Source: Sphingomonadaceae bacterium (lineage in GTDB: Bacteria > Pseudomonadota > Alphaproteobacteria > Sphingomonadales > Sphingomonadaceae). Taken from it: a stretch of 41,641 nt of DNA. How positions within the stretch are numbered: the stretch's first letter is position 1; each line of letters begins with the position of its first letter. This document shows, piece after piece, positions 7,769 through 15,900 of the stretch. The position numbers and the translations under genes are program-made. The notes under the pieces are model-generated. The model saw nothing but the letters and a program-made list of their open reading frames with translations. It did no database searches and had not been told where the DNA came from. The DNA lies in contig CANCET010000011.1 in assembly GCA_947375105.1 (NCBI GenBank), positions 1 through 41,641 of the forward strand, given 5' to 3'.

Positions 7769-9183
7769 CGTGCTCCGAGATACTTGTCGATCACCATCTG
7801 GAAGTGGCGGATGCGCGCTTCCTGATAATTGCCGAGCTGCTGGACGCCGGTTGCACTCGCCCGGAAACCCTGCTGCTGGGCGCGCAGGTTGTCGGTGTCC
7901 TGATCATAGACGTGACCCATCGCCGCATCGAAGCCGGGGGCCGAGGCGTAGCTCTCGCGTTCGGCCACGTGCCAGGGTTCGGGCGGCTCGGGTGGGTCCC
8001 CTTCGGCCGGGTTCGGGCGCAGGAACAGGATTTCGAACAGGGTGCGTTCGGGATCGCTGCCGATCGGGCGAAAGCGGTAGACCATCGGCAACGAGAGGCC
8101 CGGAAACAGCACCATGTTGGGGAACACATGGTATTCGATGGTGTCGATCATCTCGCTGTCGGACACGGCAGAAAGATCGGCGCCGTATTGCGTGCCGAGA
8201 ACGCCGCGCAAATGCCGCGCCATCACGGTGCGCGCGGTCTCGCCGGCGGGCACTGTCAGCGCATCGCCGCGAGAGCCGCTGTCACCCAGGATCATCGTGG
8301 CGAGCAGTTCCTCCTCGCTCAACGGGCGGGCGAGGTGCGGAGAATTGACCCCGCTTGCCGCATAGAAGCGCGTCACGTGGTCCGAATGGCAATCATACTG
8401 CACGTTGGCATCGCCCACGCCCTTGAGCAACTGCGGGTGCGTTTCGAGCACGTGGTAGGATTCGAGGAAGGCTTCCTGCGCGGTCTTCCAGTTGCAGGGC
8501 AGTTCCTTGGAGACATGGACCGCGACGTGGCGGTTCGCGATATCCCAGTCCTTGAAATGCGCGGGCAGGGGGGTGAGGAATTCCTCGAGGCTCGGCCCTT
8601 CCTGCGAAGGATTTATGAACACGAAGCCGCCCCAGTGGCCGACGCGCACTTCGGGCAGGCGGGTGGCGGCGGGATCGACATGCGCGAAATCCCAGGCGCA
8701 GGGCACGGCCTTCAGCGCGCCGTCGTTGCTCCAGGTCCAGCCGTGATAGGGGCAGCGCAGGTCATCCCCCGAGCCGATGCCTTCGCCGCGCTTGAGCTTG
8801 GTCGAACGGTGGAGGCACGAATTGACGAAGCCCTTCACGCTGCCGTCCTGCTGGCGCACGACGATGTAGGAGAGGTGGGCGACCTCGTAGGTGTAGAAAT
8901 CGCCGGGTTCGGGGATGTGATCCTCGCGGCAGACCCATTGCCAGGTCCGCTTCCAGATCTTCTCGATCTCGGCCTTGAAGATTTCGGGATCGAAGTAGCG
9001 GTCCACCGCGATGGGCGCGGTGCCGAGCGCGGCCGGTTGTTCGAAGGCCAGAACGGCGGGCGGCGCGATCAGATCGCGTGCGACGATCTCCTGCACGCTC
9101 GGCGCACCAGGGCAGCGCGCGGCGGCGGGATCAGCGGTGCCGGATGGGGCCGGCAGGCCGTGCTCGCGGATCATGTCGAGCAT
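7765..9183 (-). CDS. Rieske oxygenase alpha subunit with bridging glutamate
   Basis: A 472-residue oxygenase. Rieske ligands are Cys123, His125, Cys144 and His147. The catalytic motif is NWKTAQEAFLESYHVLETHP with iron ligands His244 and His249. At the place where most family members have a bridging Asp there is Glu237. About 60 residues precede the Rieske domain, longer than in the paralogs here. The frame is open upstream to 9567, but ATG 9183 is the first good start, with GGGAG upstream, and the extra upstream sequence is a shadow of the SDR gene. The gene begins 29 bases from a perfect 28-bp palindrome and heads the operon 9183-3848. Confidence 0.92.
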   Translation of the reverse strand: MLDMIREHGLPAPSGTADPAAARCPGAPSVQEIVARDLIAPPAVLAFEQPAALGTAPIAVDRYFDPEIFKAEIEKIWKRTWQWVCREDHIPEPGDFYTYEVAHLSYIVVRQQDGSVKGFVNSCLHRSTKLKRGEGIGSGDDLRCPYHGWTWSNDGALKAVPCAWDFAHVDPAATRLPEVRVGHWGGFVFINPSQEGPSLEEFLTPLPAHFKDWDIANRHVAVHVSKELPCNWKTAQEAFLESYHVLETHPQLLKGVGDANVQYDCHSDHVTRFYAASGVNSPHLARPLSEEELLATMILGDSGSRGDALTVPAGETARTVMARHLRGVLGTQYGADLSAVSDSEMIDTIEYHVFPNMVLFPGLSLPMVYRFRPIGSDPERTLFEILFLRPNPAEGDPPEPPEPWHVAERESYASAPGFDAAMGHVYDQDTDNLRAQQQGFRASATGVQQLGNYQEARIRHFQMVIDKYLGAR

Positions 9184-9211
9184 TACTGGACTCTCCCGAT
9201 GGGTCGTTTTT

Positions 9212-9239
9212 CTAAAACAGGCAGTACTGCCTGTTTTAG
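9212..9239. promoter_or_regulatory. Perfect 28-bp palindrome, probable operator (site A)
   Basis: The left arm is CTAAAACAGGCAGT and the right arm is its exact reverse complement, with no spacer. It lies in the 140-base gap before the Rieske operon start at 9183. Two further sites with the same GGCA-N4-TGCC core occur at 13626 and 14435. A dyad of this size and symmetry is typical of a TetR-family operator, and a TetR gene lies at 13753. The regulator assignment is an inference. Confidence 0.75.
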
Positions 9240-9323
9240 TGCCCGTCCAGATGAGTCCGGGCCGACCTAGCGGATTTGAGAGGGGCAGGCGGGGGCTGTC
9301 CGCCCACCGCCCGGCCTGGCGGA

Positions 9324-10070
9324 TCAGCCCGCGGTTTCGCCGTTGTCGATGGTGATCGTGGTGCCGGTGATGTGGCGGCCATCGTCGCTCGCGAGGTAGA
9401 GGACCATGTTGGCGATATCGCTTGGCTGGCCCATACCGTGGTTGTGCGCCTGATCGAGCCCGGCATGGTCCGTCGGCAGCTCGGCCAGCGCCTGCGCGGT
9501 CATCGGCGTGACAATGCCGCCCGGCGCGATGGCGTTCACCCGGATGCGCGATTTCTGTTCCTGGCAATGGACCGCGATCGAGCGCGTCATGCCGATCACC
9601 CCGGCCTTGGCCGCGGTGTAGGCCGGGATGGCGCTGATCCCCTTGAGCCCCGCGACCGAGGCCATGTTGATGATCGAGCCTGAGCCATTGCGGCTCATGT
9701 GCGGGATCGCGGCGCGGCAGCCGAGGAAGGTGCCGCCGAGCATCACATCCACTTGCAGCCGGAAATCGGCGTAGGACATGGTCTCGACATCAGCAAAGCG
9801 GACGAGGCCGGCGTTGTTGACGAGCGTATCGAGCCGGCCGAAACGGGCCATGGTCTCGGCCACCACTTCGGCCCAGCGCGCTTCGTCGCGTACGTCTTGC
9901 TCAAGGAACAGCGCACCGGGAATCTCGGCGGCAACCGCCTTGCCCAGTGCCACGTTCATATCGGTGATGACGACGTGGGCGCCTTCCCGCGCGAGGACGC
10001 GGGCATCTTCCGCGCCGAGGCCCGAGGCACCGCCCGTGATCAGGGCGACGCGGCCATTCATCTTTCCCAT
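9324..10070 (-). CDS. SDR family dehydrogenase (classical)
   Basis: A 248-residue short-chain dehydrogenase. It has the cofactor motif TGGASGLG (12-19), NNAG (85-88), catalytic Ser138, Tyr151 and Lys155 (YTAAK), and the usual closing segment ITGTTITIDNGETAG. Asp37 at the end of strand 2 (VVITDMN) points to NAD rather than NADP. In a Rieske island such enzymes often oxidise the cis-dihydrodiol or a side-chain alcohol, but the substrate is not visible. An AGGA site is five bases before the start. It lies ten bases behind the tandem NTF2-like gene and likely shares its transcript. A 140-base gap with the palindrome separates it from the next gene. Confidence 0.93.
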   Translation of the reverse strand: MGKMNGRVALITGGASGLGAEDARVLAREGAHVVITDMNVALGKAVAAEIPGALFLEQDVRDEARWAEVVAETMARFGRLDTLVNNAGLVRFADVETMSYADFRLQVDVMLGGTFLGCRAAIPHMSRNGSGSIINMASVAGLKGISAIPAYTAAKAGVIGMTRSIAVHCQEQKSRIRVNAIAPGGIVTPMTAQALAELPTDHAGLDQAHNHGMGQPSDIANMVLYLASDDGRHITGTTITIDNGETAG

Positions 10071-10080
10071 GTCTATCCTT

Positions 10081-11148
10081 TCAGGAACCAGGGGCCGCAG
10101 CCCAATGCGCGTAGACCGGATCGGCCTTGCCGAAGCTGCCCCAGGTGGTCAGCGCGGCGTAGAAACCGCCGCGATCGAGCGTGGAGGGGTGCGAGGTGTT
10201 CCAGTCGGCCACGAAGGTCCGGCTGCGGATCAGCCACTGGCCGCTGCGCCGCACATAGCGATCGATGTAGCGGCCGCCGGTGGTCACATCCTGACCGCCC
10301 ATCACCATGTGGGCGATGGCGTAGTGCTCACCTACGGCATCGTCGCCGCGCACGTCGATCCATTCGTTGGCGACCGAGTGGAAACACATTTCGAGCGCGC
10401 CTTCGACGAAATCACAGATCGCTTTGGCAAATTCGGCGCCGCTGCCGTTCACCGCTCCGGTGACAACCACGGCGTCCTCGCTGAAGATCGAGGCGAGCAG
10501 CGCGCGGTCCGCTCGGTCCACGCCGCGGGCATAGGCCATGCACAGATCGTGGATTTCGGCGCGGGCCAGCGCATTGGCGAGAGCGGTATCGGCGGGCTGG
10601 GTCATGGCGGCAGGGCCCTTTGCGTGGGAGGCGATTTCGGCGGCGTGATACGCAAGCAGCGCGCGGCCGGGATCAGCGGCCTGCTTGCCGCCGCCGGGCA
10701 CATAGTGCGCAAGATCAAGGCTGCCATCGCCGCGCGCGGCGGTGTTGGCGCGGTTGGTATTGCCTTCGATCACATATTGGCGGTGGGTGATCCGCCAATC
10801 GCCGCCGCGGCAGGCGAAACGGTCGAGATAGCGGCCCAGCACCATGCGCTGGGTTTCGGCGTCCTCGACATGAGCGATCACATAGGATTCGGCGACGGCC
10901 TGATCGCCCGAGACCTTGATCCAGCTGTTGCTGGTGCGGTGCGTGGTGGGCGGCGATGTCTTCTGCGCCTCACCAAGGATGGCGACGAGCGTTTCGGCGG
11001 GTCCGGCGAAGAAGCCGTAATCGACGGTGGCACCGGGATGATAGGCGCTGCCAAGCAGCGCGGCATCGCCCCGGTCCACACCGCGACTGTGGAGCGCGAG
11101 TGCGTTCAGGATGCCGTTTCGTGCGGTAAAATCATGCGAAGTGACCAA
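10081..11148 (-). CDS. Tandem SnoaL/NTF2-like two-domain protein
   Basis: A 355-residue protein made of two homologous NTF2-like domains, about 5-140 and 185-325, joined by a 40-residue linker. Matching landmarks are SRGVDRGDAALLGSAYHPGA and ARGVDRADRALLASIFSEDA, then LGRYLDRFACRGGDWRI and GGRYIDRYVRRSGQWLI. Each half equals one stand-alone neighbour such as the gene at 7241. The start is probably TTG at 11148 with GAGGGG six bases upstream; no in-frame ATG occurs near the domain start. An internal ATG (10605, residue 182) with a poor ribosome site marks where a second gene may once have started. Function unknown. Confidence 0.8.
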   Translation of the reverse strand: MVTSHDFTARNGILNALALHSRGVDRGDAALLGSAYHPGATVDYGFFAGPAETLVAILGEAQKTSPPTTHRTSNSWIKVSGDQAVAESYVIAHVEDAETQRMVLGRYLDRFACRGGDWRITHRQYVIEGNTNRANTAARGDGSLDLAHYVPGGGKQAADPGRALLAYHAAEIASHAKGPAAMTQPADTALANALARAEIHDLCMAYARGVDRADRALLASIFSEDAVVVTGAVNGSGAEFAKAICDFVEGALEMCFHSVANEWIDVRGDDAVGEHYAIAHMVMGGQDVTTGGRYIDRYVRRSGQWLIRSRTFVADWNTSHPSTLDRGGFYAALTTWGSFGKADPVYAHWAAAPGS

Positions 11149-11161
11149 GGCCGACCCCTCG

Positions 11162-11219
11162 AAAAAGTCCCCGGCTGGCCGATGCTTGCAGGCGATGCTT
11201 GCAGGTAGGCCAGCCGGGG
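11162..11219 (-). terminator. Rho-independent terminator of the TonB receptor gene
   Basis: Perfect 12-base arms CCCCGGCTGGCC (11169-11180) and GGCCAGCCGGGG (11208-11219). Read on the minus strand, the stem is followed by ACTTTTTC, a proper T tract. It starts 15 bases after the receptor stop. The 27-base loop region holds two copies of a 13-base unit, CGATGCTTGCAGG (11180-11192 and 11193-11205). Confidence 0.8.
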
Positions 11220-11233
11220 GCAGGGAGGAGACT

Positions 11234-13522
11234 TCAGAACTTGTAGCCGGCGGTTACCCCGAATTGGCGCGGCGGCGCAAAGCCGACGATGCCCATGTAG
11301 CCGGGGGAATCGTAGACCGTGGAGATGTAGCGCTTGTCGAGCAGGTTCTTGCCCCACAGGCCGATCGAATAGCGGTCGTCCGGCCCGTAGTAGGTCAGCA
11401 GCGCGTCGAGGTAGTAGGTCGGCTGCACGGTCGAGCGCGGGGTGTCCGTCACGGCGGTGTAGAACTTCTTCGCGGTGTAGAGCCAGCTGGCGTCCGCCAC
11501 GATCCGCGCACCGCCGCCGACGCGGTAGGTGTAGTTGGCGCCGAGCGTGGCGGACCAGCGCGGTGCATTCTGGAGATCATAGCCCTGCAACTGGGTGAAC
11601 TTCGTGCTGACCGGATCGAAGTAGAGGAAATCCTTGTACTTCGCATCGAGGTACGCAAGCGAACCGCGCAGCGTGAAGCCTTCGACCGGGATCGCCTGCA
11701 CTTCCATTTCGAAGCCCTTGATGCGCGAGGCAGCAGCATTGAGGATGCGGTTGCCCTGCACGTTGGTGGCCGGATCGAAATAGATCTGGGCCACCTGCAT
11801 GTCGCGGTAGTTGGTGGTGAACGCCGCGAGATTGAGGCGCAGGTGCCGGTCGAGGAAGTCTGCCTTGAGGCCGACTTCGAATGTATCGACCTTCTCCGGA
11901 CCGTAAGGCGTAGCGCCGTCCGCAGCGACGCCGATACGGCCGGTGAAGCCGCCCGACTTGAAGCCGCGCGCCCAGCTGGCATAGACGAGCTGGTTGCGGC
12001 CGAGCTCGTAATCGAGCCCGAGCTTCCAGCCGACGTTGTCCCAGCTCTTCTTGCCGCCCACATCCAGGCTGCCGGGGAAGGTGACGTCGAACTTGTCCCA
12101 GTTCTGCGAGGTCAGCGCCTGGCTACCAAGGCCGGTGGCGAGCGTCGAGCGGGCGTCGATGCTGTCATGCGTGTAGCGCACGCCGGCCGAGAGCTTCAGT
12201 CCGTCCGCAAGCTTGGTGTAGCTCTGCACGAAGGCGGAGAACGACTTGGTGCCCTGATCCTGCACGTTGTACTGGATCAGGCCCGGCAGGGCGAAATCAA
12301 GGTGGTACATCTGGTAGTGGTGGTAGTTGGTCTTGAGAAAGAACAGGCCCGCCACCGCGTTGAAGCGTTCACCCACGTTGAAGGCGCTGCGGATTTCCTG
12401 GCTGAACTGCCAGCCGCGCGTGCGGCGACGGGTGGCGTTGTTGGTCTTCGCCGTGCCGTCCTGATCGGTGTATTCGAACAGGGTGAAGTTTTTGTAGCCG
12501 GTGATCGCGGTAATGTCGCCAAGCGGGGTGTTGTTGTACTGGATCGTGCCGATGCCGAAACGGGTCGTCATGTTCGACTTGTCGGGCACCTGGTTGTTGC
12601 CCGAGAAAAACTCGTCCGGCGCCTTGCACGGGGCATTGGGCACCGCGCAGGGGCTGGCATACTGCGGCAGGACCGAGCCGTTCCAGTTCGAACCGGCGGG
12701 CACATAGTTCGCCTCGCCCGGCAGGCCGCCGTTGACGACGATCGGTGCACCGTTGCGCGCCGCCACATATTCGCCCTGCAGCGTGACCTTGAGGTCCGGA
12801 TTGGGCGTGAACAGGAGTTGGCCGCGGACCGCGTTGACGTTCTTGCGGCCCATGTCCTCGCCGTTCCAGACGTTCGTAACCCAGCCCTTGCGCTCGGTGT
12901 GGATGCCCGAAACCTTGAGGCTGAGCTTGTCCTTGACCAGCGGCGCCTCGATCGAGCCGTTGATGTCGAAGCGGTGCCAGTTGCCGTAAGTGGCGCGGAC
13001 TTCGCCGCCGAATTCGCCGGTGGGCTGATTGGTGATGACGTTGACCACGCCGCCCGTGGTGTTCGCGCCGAACAGCGTGCCCTGCGGACCGCGCAGGATT
13101 TCGATCCGCCCGGTATCATACGTATCGAGCAGTGCGCCCATCGAGAAGAACTGCGGCACGCCGTCGACGACGATCGACACGGTGTTGCCAGCATAGGGAT
13201 CGGGTTCGATCACGCCGATGCCGCGGATCGTGAACACCGCGTTGTTGGGGGTGTTGGCAAAGTTGTCGATCTGGACGTTGGGCACGGTGCCCTGCAGCGA
13301 CTGCAGCGTGGTCACGTTGTAGGCCTTCAGCGTTTCGCCGCCCACGGCCGCGATCGAGATCGGCACCGACTGGATGTTCTCGGCCTTCTTCTGCGCGGTG
13401 ACGACGATTTCCTGAATGCCGCCTTCGGCTTCCGGAGCCTTTTCCTGCGCGAACGCGGGGACGGTGCTCAGGGCGAGCAGCGAGAGGCCGGCGAGCCAAC
13501 GGGCTGTGGTGCTTGTCTTCAT
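11234..13522 (-). CDS. TonB-dependent outer membrane receptor
   Basis: A 762-residue outer membrane protein. It starts with a clear signal peptide (MKTSTTARWLAGLSLLALS, then VPAFAQ). A TonB-box-like EIVVTAQKK is followed by the plug domain (SVPISIAAVGGETL, TIRGIGV, IEILRGPQGTLFGANTTGG) and a 22-strand-type barrel ending in GVTAGYKF with terminal Phe. The frame extends to 13630, but the Met at 13522 begins the signal peptide and has GGGGAG upstream. The receptor probably imports the compound handled by the nearby oxygenases, since an operator-like site at 13626 matches the one before the Rieske operon. It is divergent from the TetR gene. Confidence 0.95.
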   Translation of the reverse strand: MKTSTTARWLAGLSLLALSTVPAFAQEKAPEAEGGIQEIVVTAQKKAENIQSVPISIAAVGGETLKAYNVTTLQSLQGTVPNVQIDNFANTPNNAVFTIRGIGVIEPDPYAGNTVSIVVDGVPQFFSMGALLDTYDTGRIEILRGPQGTLFGANTTGGVVNVITNQPTGEFGGEVRATYGNWHRFDINGSIEAPLVKDKLSLKVSGIHTERKGWVTNVWNGEDMGRKNVNAVRGQLLFTPNPDLKVTLQGEYVAARNGAPIVVNGGLPGEANYVPAGSNWNGSVLPQYASPCAVPNAPCKAPDEFFSGNNQVPDKSNMTTRFGIGTIQYNNTPLGDITAITGYKNFTLFEYTDQDGTAKTNNATRRRTRGWQFSQEIRSAFNVGERFNAVAGLFFLKTNYHHYQMYHLDFALPGLIQYNVQDQGTKSFSAFVQSYTKLADGLKLSAGVRYTHDSIDARSTLATGLGSQALTSQNWDKFDVTFPGSLDVGGKKSWDNVGWKLGLDYELGRNQLVYASWARGFKSGGFTGRIGVAADGATPYGPEKVDTFEVGLKADFLDRHLRLNLAAFTTNYRDMQVAQIYFDPATNVQGNRILNAAASRIKGFEMEVQAIPVEGFTLRGSLAYLDAKYKDFLYFDPVSTKFTQLQGYDLQNAPRWSATLGANYTYRVGGGARIVADASWLYTAKKFYTAVTDTPRSTVQPTYYLDALLTYYGPDDRYSIGLWGKNLLDKRYISTVYDSPGYMGIVGFAPPRQFGVTAGYKF

Positions 13523-13625
13523 GTGTCCTACTCCCCAGTGATCTGCGGTTCTTGGCCGGCATCTCCGGCGTGGCGTGTGGCAGGCTGGCGTGGTCTTGTC
13601 CTTTCGGACGATTCGAAAGCTAACC

Positions 13626-13644
13626 GGCACTGTTGCCTGTTTTA
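13626..13644. promoter_or_regulatory. Operator-like site B upstream of the TonB receptor
   Basis: The sequence GGCACTGTTGCCTGTTTTA matches 16 of 19 bases of the central and right half of the 28-bp palindrome at 9212-9239. It lies 104 bases upstream of the receptor start and 109 upstream of the TetR start, in the divergent region. The left flank AACC differs from the AACA of site A but equals that of site C. Confidence 0.65.
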
Positions 13645-13693
13645 TGCCCGGTTTGGCCGGTGCCCGAACCTGAAACTTTGGTCAGGGGGAAAT

Positions 13694-13732
13694 CGCACTT
13701 GCCAACACCAATATGGCTTGGCGAAGTGTGCG
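13694..13732. promoter_or_regulatory. Imperfect inverted repeat before the TetR gene
   Basis: Arms CGCACTTGCCAA (13694-13705) and TTGGCGAAGTGTGCG (13718-13732) pair with small bulges around a 12-base centre. It ends 20 bases before the GTG start of the TetR gene, so it could be an autoregulatory site. It does not share the GGCA-N4-TGCC core of sites A to C. Confidence 0.35.
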
Positions 13733-13752
13733 GATGAGGCGAAGGTGGAATT

Positions 13753-14433
13753 GTGACCGGATCAACGATGCAGAAGCGCATGCTGCGCGCGATGTTGCCC
13801 GCGGGGCTGGGCGAGGAGCCTGCCCGCTGGCAGCAGCAGAAGAGTGCGCGCACGCGCCTGCGCCTGATCGAGGCGGCGATCGACTGCCTTGTCGAGGGCG
13901 GCTATTCGCGCCTCACCACGCAATCCGTGGCGGAGCGGACCGCCGTTTCGCGCGGGGCGATGCACCACCATTTTCCCACGCGTATGGACCTTGTCGCGGC
14001 GGTCGTCGAACATGTGTTCTACGAACGCATGCGACTGTTTTTGGACGATTATCTTTCCAATCTCGCGCGCAGCTCGGAAGCGGAAATGTTGGAGATTGCT
14101 GCCGCCGCACACTGGCGTAGCGTGCATTCTCGTGAGTATTCGGCCTATCTCGAACTTGCCGTCGCGGCTCGCACTGATACCGAGCTCGACCAGTTCTTCG
14201 GCCCGGTTGCGCGTCGCTATGACGAAGTGTGGATTGCGGAGATGATCGAATCGTTTCCGCAGTGGCGCGACCAGTGGGAGCAGATGAAACTTGCCAGTGA
14301 TTTCGTCAGCACCGTGCACATGGGCATGCTCCTCCAGCAGCCTGTGTATGGTGATGCGCGAACACGGCAACTGCACAAGCTGACCGAAGACGTGCTGCGC
14401 CTGATCTATGCGAGCAAGGTCGTGGCTGCATAA
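13753..14433 (+). CDS. TetR/AcrR family transcriptional regulator
   Basis: A 226-residue regulator. The DNA-binding domain is near residues 32-80: a first helix TRLRLIEAAIDCLVEGGYSRL, then TTQSVAERTAVSRGAMHHHFP as the helix-turn-helix. The C-terminal ligand domain is all helical. The start is GTG 13753 with GAAGGTGG just upstream; ATG 13768 is an alternative. It lies between the divergent TonB receptor gene and the downstream Rieske gene, and palindromic sites occur on both sides. It is the best candidate for binding the shared operator. The inducer is presumably the substrate or an intermediate of the island (inference). Confidence 0.9.
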   Translation: MTGSTMQKRMLRAMLPAGLGEEPARWQQQKSARTRLRLIEAAIDCLVEGGYSRLTTQSVAERTAVSRGAMHHHFPTRMDLVAAVVEHVFYERMRLFLDDYLSNLARSSEAEMLEIAAAAHWRSVHSREYSAYLELAVAARTDTELDQFFGPVARRYDEVWIAEMIESFPQWRDQWEQMKLASDFVSTVHMGMLLQQPVYGDARTRQLHKLTEDVLRLIYASKVVAA

Positions 14434-14434
14434 A

Positions 14435-14450
14435 CCGGCAGGTCTGCCGG
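14435..14450. promoter_or_regulatory. Operator-like site C upstream of the Rieske gene at 14543
   Basis: CCGGCAG and CTGCCGG form perfect seven-base arms around GT. The GGCAG-N2-CTGCC core is the same as in site A, and the left flank AAAC also agrees. The site starts one base after the TetR stop codon and lies 93 bases before the oxygenase start. A hairpin terminator is a weaker alternative because no T tract follows. Confidence 0.6.
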
Positions 14451-14542
14451 AAATCCCAGCCAATGTACCAGTAGCGGCATTGCCTGCGCTCCGCCCATGA
14501 TGCGCTCCGATCCGGCACTTTGGCCGCGAGGGAGTTTCAGCG

Positions 14543-15877
14543 ATGAACCAGGCCGTGCCGCCGCCGCTTGATGGGCGTGATGCCGCAAATCTGCGCGGCG
14601 ATGCGATCTCGGGTGACCGATACTATTCGCGTGGTTTCGCGCAGCGCGAATGGGACCAGCTGTGGACCCGGATCTGGCACGTCGCGGGCCGCACCGCCGA
14701 GATTCCGGAGGCGGGCGATTTCCTCGTCCACACGTTCATGAAGGAATCCGTTATCTGCATCCGGCAGGATGATGGTTCTATCCGCGCGTTCTACAATTCC
14801 TGCCGGCACCGCGGCATGCGCATGGTGCGCGAAAGCGCATCGCTGGAGGCGATCACCTGTCCCTACCACGGCTGGCGCTGGGGCAAGGACGGCGTGCTGC
14901 AATTCGCGCAGGACAGCCACGATTTCCCGCAAGGCGACCCTTGCGGAAAGCTCTCGCTGCGCGAGCTCAAGTGTGACACCTGGGGCGGCTTCGTGTGGTA
15001 CACGATGGACGACAACGCGGAGCCGCTGCTCGACTATCTCGCGCCTATGCCCGAGGTCTATCGCAACTACCCGATGGACAAGGCGGTGCGCGTTGCTTGG
15101 TATCGCATCGCGATCAATGCCAACTGGAAGTTCGTCACCGACAACTTCTCCGAAAGCTATCACACCCGCACCGCGCATCCGCAGGTGCCGCCGTGGATAG
15201 ATCAGGATGTCGACACGGCACGGCACGAGATGTGGCCGCGCGGACATGGCCGGACGGTGCAGCCGATGCGCCCCTCGCTCAGCGACCGGTTGCCCGAAGG
15301 CACCGAACATCCCTTCGCGGCGATCCTGCGCGAATGGGATATCGATCCCGCGTCTTATGCGACTTACGAAGACTTCGCGCTGCAAGGCTGGCGCGATCTC
15401 AAGGCGGCCAAGCGGCGGCTGTGGCAGGAGCGCGGCTACCTCCATTATGAGCACATGGACGACGAGGAGATCACCGACAGCCCGCACACGGTGATCTTCC
15501 CGAACGTGACTATCAGCTTCCTTCCGGACAACCTGATCTTCTTCCGCAGCGAACCGCATCCCGACGATCCGGAGAAGTGCACGTTCGATCTGTGGTGCAT
15601 GGCGTTTCCGGTCGAGGGACAGGAGACATGCCAGTCGATCATGGCCGGGGAGAAGCCGCTGCGCGAAGTGACGGCGTGCGAGCACCGCGATTTCGATGCG
15701 GGCCGAGGTGTGCCGGAGCTGGCCGGGCAGATCGTCTATCAGGACATGGAACTGGCCGAGGCGATGCAGGCCGGCATGCATTCACGCGGGTATCAGGATG
15801 CCTATCTGCCCGCACAGGAAACCCGCGTGCGCTTCTTCCATGAAGTGCTGAACGATTGGCTCGCGGGGCGGCGTTAG
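14543..15877 (+). CDS. Rieske ring-hydroxylating oxygenase, alpha subunit
   Basis: A 444-residue oxygenase. Rieske ligands are Cys87, His89, Cys106 and His109. The catalytic motif NWKFVTDNFSESYHTRTAHP has bridging Asp200 and iron ligands His207 and His212. It is the closest relative in the window of the gene at 4857, sharing start, Rieske motif and C-terminal segment, which points to duplication or related substrates. GAGGGAG precedes the ATG. The upstream gap carries site C. The next gene, an NTF2-like protein, starts 23 bases after the stop, so the two form a unit like the oxygenase and SnoaL pairs on the other strand. Confidence 0.93.
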   Translation: MNQAVPPPLDGRDAANLRGDAISGDRYYSRGFAQREWDQLWTRIWHVAGRTAEIPEAGDFLVHTFMKESVICIRQDDGSIRAFYNSCRHRGMRMVRESASLEAITCPYHGWRWGKDGVLQFAQDSHDFPQGDPCGKLSLRELKCDTWGGFVWYTMDDNAEPLLDYLAPMPEVYRNYPMDKAVRVAWYRIAINANWKFVTDNFSESYHTRTAHPQVPPWIDQDVDTARHEMWPRGHGRTVQPMRPSLSDRLPEGTEHPFAAILREWDIDPASYATYEDFALQGWRDLKAAKRRLWQERGYLHYEHMDDEEITDSPHTVIFPNVTISFLPDNLIFFRSEPHPDDPEKCTFDLWCMAFPVEGQETCQSIMAGEKPLREVTACEHRDFDAGRGVPELAGQIVYQDMELAEAMQAGMHSRGYQDAYLPAQETRVRFFHEVLNDWLAGRR

Positions 15878-15900
15878 GCCCCCAATATCGGAGAATGCCC

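Noticed and set aside
7804..9270. Open frame of 488 codons on the plus strand opposite a Rieske gene
   Set aside because: The opposite strand carries intact Rieske and iron-site motifs; this frame has none.
11111..13756. Open frame of 881 codons on the plus strand opposite the TonB receptor gene
   Set aside because: It is a high-GC shadow of the receptor gene, with no family motif, no good ribosome site and a composition rich in His, Arg, Val and Glu typical of antisense reading.
14435..14450. Hairpin after the TetR gene as a terminator
   Set aside because: No T tract follows, and the core matches the two other operator-like sites, so a regulatory site is more likely.
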